Source: CAZQEC01 sp964591565
Lineage (GTDB): Bacteria; Patescibacteriota; UBA1384; CAJBMM01
DNA length: 33,625 nt
Direction of reading: 5' to 3'
NCBI GenBank assembly: GCA_964591565.1
Contig: CAZQEC010000008.1
Span: forward strand, 1-33,625
Shown here: positions 30,272 through 33,625 of the stretch, piece after piece
How the letters are laid out: every line of letters starts with the position of its first letter
Numbering within the stretch: the first letter of the stretch is position 1
Translations under genes and position numbers: made by a program
Notes under the pieces: model-generated
What the model was told of the DNA's origin: nothing
The model's database searches: none
The model's input: the letters and a program-made list of their open reading frames with translations, nothing else

Positions 30272-31678
30272 CTAAGAAACAGGTATTCTAATTATACGCA
30301 AAGTATACTTCAATAAAGCCTGCAAAACGGATGGTTTGTAACTATCCATAACTTTTGTCTTATCGTAAATATCTGGAAATGCTGAGTCCGCAAAATATTT
30401 ATCTCTTAGCTCATTATACCATTGATGATCATAAATTTGCCAAAACTCTTTATGCGTGTAATATTGATGAGCATAGAGCCACTTGCGACCGTTCATATTA
30501 CTTATGGCTTTTTCTAAATCTCGATTTATTTCTACCAATCGCTCATCACTCTGATTTAATTCTCCCCAAATCCCAACACTTATTACCAAATCGGTTTCTA
30601 ATAAATTGATGGCTAACTTTCCCTGAGTGGTAGGTTTAAGCGGTACTAACCAAATCGGATAAATAATAAGCACACGAGCAATATATTCCAATAGTTCAAC
30701 GACGCGCTTTTTCGGTACAACTATGTCTTGGATTAAATAACGTTGTGAGATATTTACACTGTGCAATGAATGATATAATTCGCGTGTCTTGCAAAATCTA
30801 TTAAAAACAAAACGCGCAAATCTATTAAAAGGCAACTTCAGAAAACGGAAGGCATATTTACCCATCCAAAACGCGCCTCTATCATAGCGGAACAGATAAT
30901 CACGAATGGGTATAATTTCCTCATATTCAGAATATTTATGGGAAATTTGATCAGCGTGTATATAGAACCACTGATCCCACGCCCTTCTGAAGTTAGAAAT
31001 AGGCATTTCTTTTTTATCGGAAAAAGTTCCAATCATTATCACGCCGCGATCTTTCCCGAACATAATTGCATCAATGAAATTCGGATTTGTTTGCACAGTT
31101 TTGTCCATCAGACTGACAACTTCACCAAAACTTTTGACGGTGTGATATGTAAGGTGAACAAACGGCTGAGCTGGAATAAGGCGTAATTTTACGAGTGTAA
31201 TTATACCCAGTGAGCCATATGAGCCTGCCGTTCCATAAAATAAATCTTGATTTTGCGTTGGCGAAGCTGTTATCAATTGCCCGTTTCCAAGTACAATTTC
31301 ATACTCCAAACATGTTTCATTAAAAAGCCCGTACCTAAAAGAACTACTTTCACCAGCACCACCTTGTATACCTCCGCCAACAGTTATGCCCGGAAACTCC
31401 ATCACTACTGGTGGCACAAGTTTGTGTTGTAGAGTATTTGTAACAAGTTTGTCCATCGGAACATTTGGCTCGACCAAAATGTAGTGTTCATTAGTATTAA
31501 TTTCAATAATACGGTCGAATTGACTGACATCAACATACTCATCCTTTTTGAAATTCTGGGTACGAGTGGAATTAGTACTACCATGGTAGATTTTCACTTT
31601 TCGCCTGAGCGCATAAAAATTTTCCATTTGCATTTGGATTTTTCTTACATCAAGATTATGCTGTTTGATTCTAGTCAT
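30272..31678 (-). CDS. FAD-linked oxidoreductase, DHCR24-like
   Basis: 468 residues of the FAD_binding_4 (PCMH) family. The FAD-binding region has IIEINTNEHYILVEPNVPMD near residue 53 and EFPGITVGGGIQGGAGESSS near 93-112. That block and the following YGLFNETCLEYEIVLGNGQL, LFYGTAGSYGSLGII and RLIPAQPFV match the pattern of eukaryotic delta(24)-sterol reductase (DHCR24: GLIMGTGIESSSHKYGLF, LFYAVPWSCGTLGF). Bacterial relatives exist with unknown substrates, so a sterol is not implied. No Shine-Dalgarno is clear; the start at 31678 is the longest. The gene is AT-rich and isolated between tRNA genes, which would fit lateral gain. Confidence 0.82.
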   Translation of the reverse strand: MTRIKQHNLDVRKIQMQMENFYALRRKVKIYHGSTNSTRTQNFKKDEYVDVSQFDRIIEINTNEHYILVEPNVPMDKLVTNTLQHKLVPPVVMEFPGITVGGGIQGGAGESSSFRYGLFNETCLEYEIVLGNGQLITASPTQNQDLFYGTAGSYGSLGIITLVKLRLIPAQPFVHLTYHTVKSFGEVVSLMDKTVQTNPNFIDAIMFGKDRGVIMIGTFSDKKEMPISNFRRAWDQWFYIHADQISHKYSEYEEIIPIRDYLFRYDRGAFWMGKYAFRFLKLPFNRFARFVFNRFCKTRELYHSLHSVNISQRYLIQDIVVPKKRVVELLEYIARVLIIYPIWLVPLKPTTQGKLAINLLETDLVISVGIWGELNQSDERLVEINRDLEKAISNMNGRKWLYAHQYYTHKEFWQIYDHQWYNELRDKYFADSAFPDIYDKTKVMDSYKPSVLQALLKYTLRIIRIPVS

Positions 31679-31741
31679 AAGTCATATAAATATAAACTAA
31701 AAGTTAATCTTGCCGACAAAAGGTATTATTCTGGATAGAAT

Positions 31742-31770
31742 AAGTGGACGGTTCGGTTCACTCGCCACTT
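31742..31770 (-). terminator. Hairpin downstream of tRNA-Leu(CAG), possible terminator
   Basis: AAGTGG/CCACTT stem with an additional CG/CG pair around a bulge, about 57 bases after the tRNA 3' end, followed on the minus strand by TTATTC. Weak T-tract. Confidence 0.3.
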
Positions 31771-31792
31771 TACCTTGCATCCACTACCCACT

Positions 31793-31824
31793 CCATCCTC
31801 CATCTTCTATCTTCCATCATCTGT
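31793..31824. repeat. CCATCCTCCATCTTC repeat 3' of tRNA-Leu(CAG)
   Basis: Tandem CCATC/TCTATC words ending five bases before the tRNA 3' end. Same family as the other tRNA-adjacent stretches. Confidence 0.55.
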
Positions 31825-31826
31825 CT

Positions 31827-31913
31827 TGGTGGGGATGAGAGGACTTGAACCTCCACGGGATTGCTCCCACAGCGCTCTGAACGCTGCGTGTCTGCCAATT
31901 TCACCACATCCCC
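31827..31913 (-). tRNA. tRNA-Leu (anticodon CAG)
   Basis: Type II tRNA: acceptor GGGGATG/CATCCCC, anticodon stem CAGCG-TTCAGAG-CGCTG, variable arm GGGAGCAATCCC identical to that of tRNA-Leu(GAG), T-arm with GGTTCAAGTCC, discriminator A and encoded CCA (31827-31829). Position 37 is A; G37 is usual for CAG. Confidence 0.95.
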
Positions 31914-31924
31914 GAAAAAGAGAA

Positions 31925-32050
31925 ATGAATAAATTATAATGGATAATGCATATTTTTGGTGTCGCTAAAGCGACCTTATTAAATGTCCCGCAGGGACTCC
32001 GTCATTATGATTTATGCATTATGATTTATGGACAGGAGGGATGAAATCCC
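31925..32050. repeat. Intergenic hairpin element B (counterpart of element A)
   Basis: AATTATAATGGATAATGCAT words, hairpin GTCGCT-AA-AGCGAC (31961-31974), TTATTAAAT, hairpin GTCCC-GCA-GGGAC (31985-31997), TCCGTCATTATG, TTATGCATTATG words, and a third hairpin GGGAT-GAA-ATCCC (32038-32050). It lies between the solute-binding protein gene and tRNA-Leu(CAG). Confidence 0.7.
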
Positions 32051-32082
32051 GATCGTCCAAGAAGCATACTTGCGACTATGCA

Positions 32083-33561
32083 TTACCTTCTCGTTTTAAT
32101 ATACCACTGGTCAATTAAAGCATAGCGATCGGCTAAATCTTGTCCATTGGATAAAAATAGCGGGTGCACACTTTTACTGACGTTATATTTTGCACTCGCC
32201 TGCGAAAGCGTGGTCATTAAAGCCAATTCTTGCACGCTAGCCATTATTTTGGCTCTGGCCGCTTGTTGATCGCTCACATTAACCGCTTTTCTTTGTTCTA
32301 GCACCAACTTATCTAAATCGGCATTCTTGATCCGCGAAAAGTTCAGTCCATTCCCGTCGGTTTGCGAACTGTGCCAGTATGCGTATTGGTCAATCTGCAA
32401 TCCAGATTCAACTGACACAATAATAGCATCGTAAGCACGGTTCGTCAGCACCGTTTTCTTAATCGTCTCAAGGCTATTTTCATTTACCGTCACGTTCACA
32501 TTGCGCCCGCGCCACTCGGCAAACAACTCTTCAATCGCTTTAATATGAACAATGTTCGCGTCAATGACTACATTGAGATTAAGCGAGTCACTAAATGTAT
32601 CTTTGGTATTTAATAACTTTTTACGCACGGCTACGTCGGTTAATGATTTGCTTTGACTATTTAAAAATAATGAAGTAGTTTGCGCTAGCGGAATATCATA
32701 CTCATTCAAATGCAAGGCGCCACCGGTATCACCTGTTGTAGCCAGTATCTTTTGCCCAACCAATTCTCGCTTAACGTCGTCCGCTCCAGCAAAAAACTTC
32801 AACTCAATTGCATCAATATATGGAATGGTTAATCCATACCACTTACTATTTCGCACCAATACCAAAGATTCAATCGCGCCACTGCGCATTCTAACCTTAC
32901 TGTATTTATAGGGTCCGGTGCCAACAAAAGTGGTGTTTAAGGCGCGCCGATCCACGTGCGAAGGCAAAATGCCGAGCGTGGTCAGCCACGGAAAGGTGGC
33001 TAGCGGGTCTTTAAGATGGAAGATGATTTCATTATCACTGGGCACCTCCATAGTGACGTCTTTCCACGTGCCATACAACGGACTATTCAAACTTTGGTTT
33101 TTAACCAGATCAATTGTGTATGCTACGTCTTTGGCGGTAAACTTACGACCGTCGTGCCACAAAATGTCTTGGCGCAAAATAAATACGTAAGTGCGACCAT
33201 TGTCACGCGACTCCCACTTTTCGGCCATATCAACTACAGGCAAACCACTTTGATCAATCTTAGTCAAACCGGCATATATTAATTGAACAATGGCTGAATC
33301 GGTGCTAGATTCGGCTAGTATTGGGTTAACAAAGCGCGCCTGTTCCACAAATCCTTCAGTAAACGTGCCTCCGTGCGCCGGCTTTAATCCTTCATTGCTT
33401 AAATACTGCATCCACACCGATAATAATATGACACCAATCATCGTCAAAACTACAGCTCGTTCGCGAGGGCGCAATACTTTAGGCAAACGAATTAAGCGAC
33501 GCATCAGTCGCAGTATTGACCTCACTTTAACACGCTGAAAAACCAAAAATGGTGTTTTCAT
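32083..33561 (-). CDS. Peptide/solute-binding protein (SBP_bac_5), membrane-anchored
   Basis: 492 residues. An N-terminal basic segment and one membrane helix (about 35-54, AVVLTMIGVILLSVWMQYL) replace the usual lipoprotein signal; no lipobox Cys is present. The external part has the family-5 pattern: EGFVEQARFVNPILA near residue 70, DSAIVQLIYAGLTKID, WESRDNGRTYVFILRQDILW and DGRKFTAKDVAYTIDLVKN near 135-155, FVGTGPYKY and, near the end, NADLDKLVLEQR. Such proteins normally feed peptides to an Opp/Dpp ABC transporter; no permease or ATPase gene is adjacent within the window. In cells likely to scavenge peptides it could be a stand-alone receptor. Confidence 0.9.
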   Translation of the reverse strand: MKTPFLVFQRVKVRSILRLMRRLIRLPKVLRPRERAVVLTMIGVILLSVWMQYLSNEGLKPAHGGTFTEGFVEQARFVNPILAESSTDSAIVQLIYAGLTKIDQSGLPVVDMAEKWESRDNGRTYVFILRQDILWHDGRKFTAKDVAYTIDLVKNQSLNSPLYGTWKDVTMEVPSDNEIIFHLKDPLATFPWLTTLGILPSHVDRRALNTTFVGTGPYKYSKVRMRSGAIESLVLVRNSKWYGLTIPYIDAIELKFFAGADDVKRELVGQKILATTGDTGGALHLNEYDIPLAQTTSLFLNSQSKSLTDVAVRKKLLNTKDTFSDSLNLNVVIDANIVHIKAIEELFAEWRGRNVNVTVNENSLETIKKTVLTNRAYDAIIVSVESGLQIDQYAYWHSSQTDGNGLNFSRIKNADLDKLVLEQRKAVNVSDQQAARAKIMASVQELALMTTLSQASAKYNVSKSVHPLFLSNGQDLADRYALIDQWYIKTRR

Positions 33562-33580
33562 AATAAATATGGGTTAGCGC

Positions 33581-33625
33581 GAAAAAAAGACGCCATATGC
33601 GGATATGCCAGCATATGCGGACGCT
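33581..33625. repeat. Short direct repeat at the window edge
   Basis: CATATGCGGA occurs twice (33592-33601 and about 33613-33622) separated by TATGCCAG plus neighbouring bases, upstream of the solute-binding protein gene. The unit may continue beyond the window. Confidence 0.4.

Noticed and set aside
13156..31678. Complete terpenoid/sterol pathway from the phytoene-synthase-like and DHCR24-like genes
   Set aside because: The genes are 16 kb apart with no cyclase, epoxidase or prenyl diphosphate synthase in the window; only individual similarities are supported.
29622..31824. CRISPR array suspicion from repeated CCATC/TCTATC stretches
   Set aside because: Repeats are short, degenerate, irregularly spaced and separated by tRNA genes; no spacers of constant length and no cas genes.
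1..33625. Alternative genetic code (UGA as glycine)
   Set aside because: TGA ends several genes at the expected place (slt, the phytoene-synthase-like gene, Bro-N), and no in-frame TGA is needed in any conserved gene.

Overview
The window looks like a chromosomal segment of a Candidate Phyla Radiation (Patescibacteria) bacterium. The evidence is a SecA with a long insertion between its Walker A and DEVD motifs, a short alanyl-tRNA synthetase that stops after the editing domain, a membrane-anchored peptide-binding protein with no permease beside it, a four-repeat ribosomal protein S1, and intergenic repeats whose spurious translation contains a SFAKATAG-like peptide that I associate with patescibacterial annotations (from memory). 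UGA is used as a stop (for example slt and the phytoene-synthase-like gene), so this is the standard bacterial code and not the UGA=Gly code of Absconditabacteria/Gracilibacteria. I cannot name the phylum more finely. Almost everything is on the minus strand; only two genes (2271-2552 and 21494-22150) are on plus.

Layout, left to right. 1-2033: 5' part of secA, running off the left edge. 2062-2158: palindromic repeat, then a small orphan plus-strand gene with its own promoter and terminator. 2617-7918: serS, lysS, greA and pyrG, with consensus-like promoters before greA, pyrG and lysS. 8057-8586: a truncated Bro-N gene and a 56-residue small ORF. 8682-13031: the rod-shape operon mreB-mreC-mreD-mrdA. 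13156-14073: a divergent squalene/phytoene-synthase-like gene. 14074-14528: gene-free, with a 42-bp tandem repeat. 14529-21344: a tightly packed operon slt-alaS-ftsA/pilM-like-baseplate-J-like-ruvX-mltG. 21494-22150: plus-strand HD-type hydrolase. 22239-24261: an AT-rich four-gene nucleotide-metabolism cluster (methyltransferase, DNPH1-like N-glycosidase, NUDIX, deoxyribosyltransferase-like). 24376-24503: a probable structured RNA. 24533-25732: full-length Bro-N protein and a PQ-loop-like membrane protein. 25879-26506: tRNA-Leu(UAA), an HNH endonuclease, and a duplicated tRNA-Leu 5' half. 26529-29603: rpsA with an MBL-like protein, an NrnA-like DHH phosphoesterase and a small membrane protein. 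29690-30066: tRNA-Phe, tRNA-Val and tRNA-Leu(GAG). 30272-31678: a DHCR24-like flavoprotein. 31827-31913: tRNA-Leu(CAG). 32083-33561: a peptide/solute-binding protein.

Most genes are housekeeping: translation (three synthetases, S1, five tRNAs), transcript elongation (greA), secretion (secA), cell shape and peptidoglycan remodelling (mreBCD, mrdA, mltG, slt). The less ordinary material is (i) the HNH gene sandwiched between a tRNA-Leu and a second copy of its 5' half, (ii) a promoter-driven structured RNA of no family I recognise, (iii) a pair of intergenic elements that keep the same hairpin architecture while their stem sequences differ, (iv) three genes whose stop codon lies inside their own terminator hairpin, (v) a surface-protein/actin-like ATPase pair in the alaS-mltG operon, and (vi) the nucleotide-sanitation cluster. 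All functional statements are based on motif recognition by eye; no searches were run.
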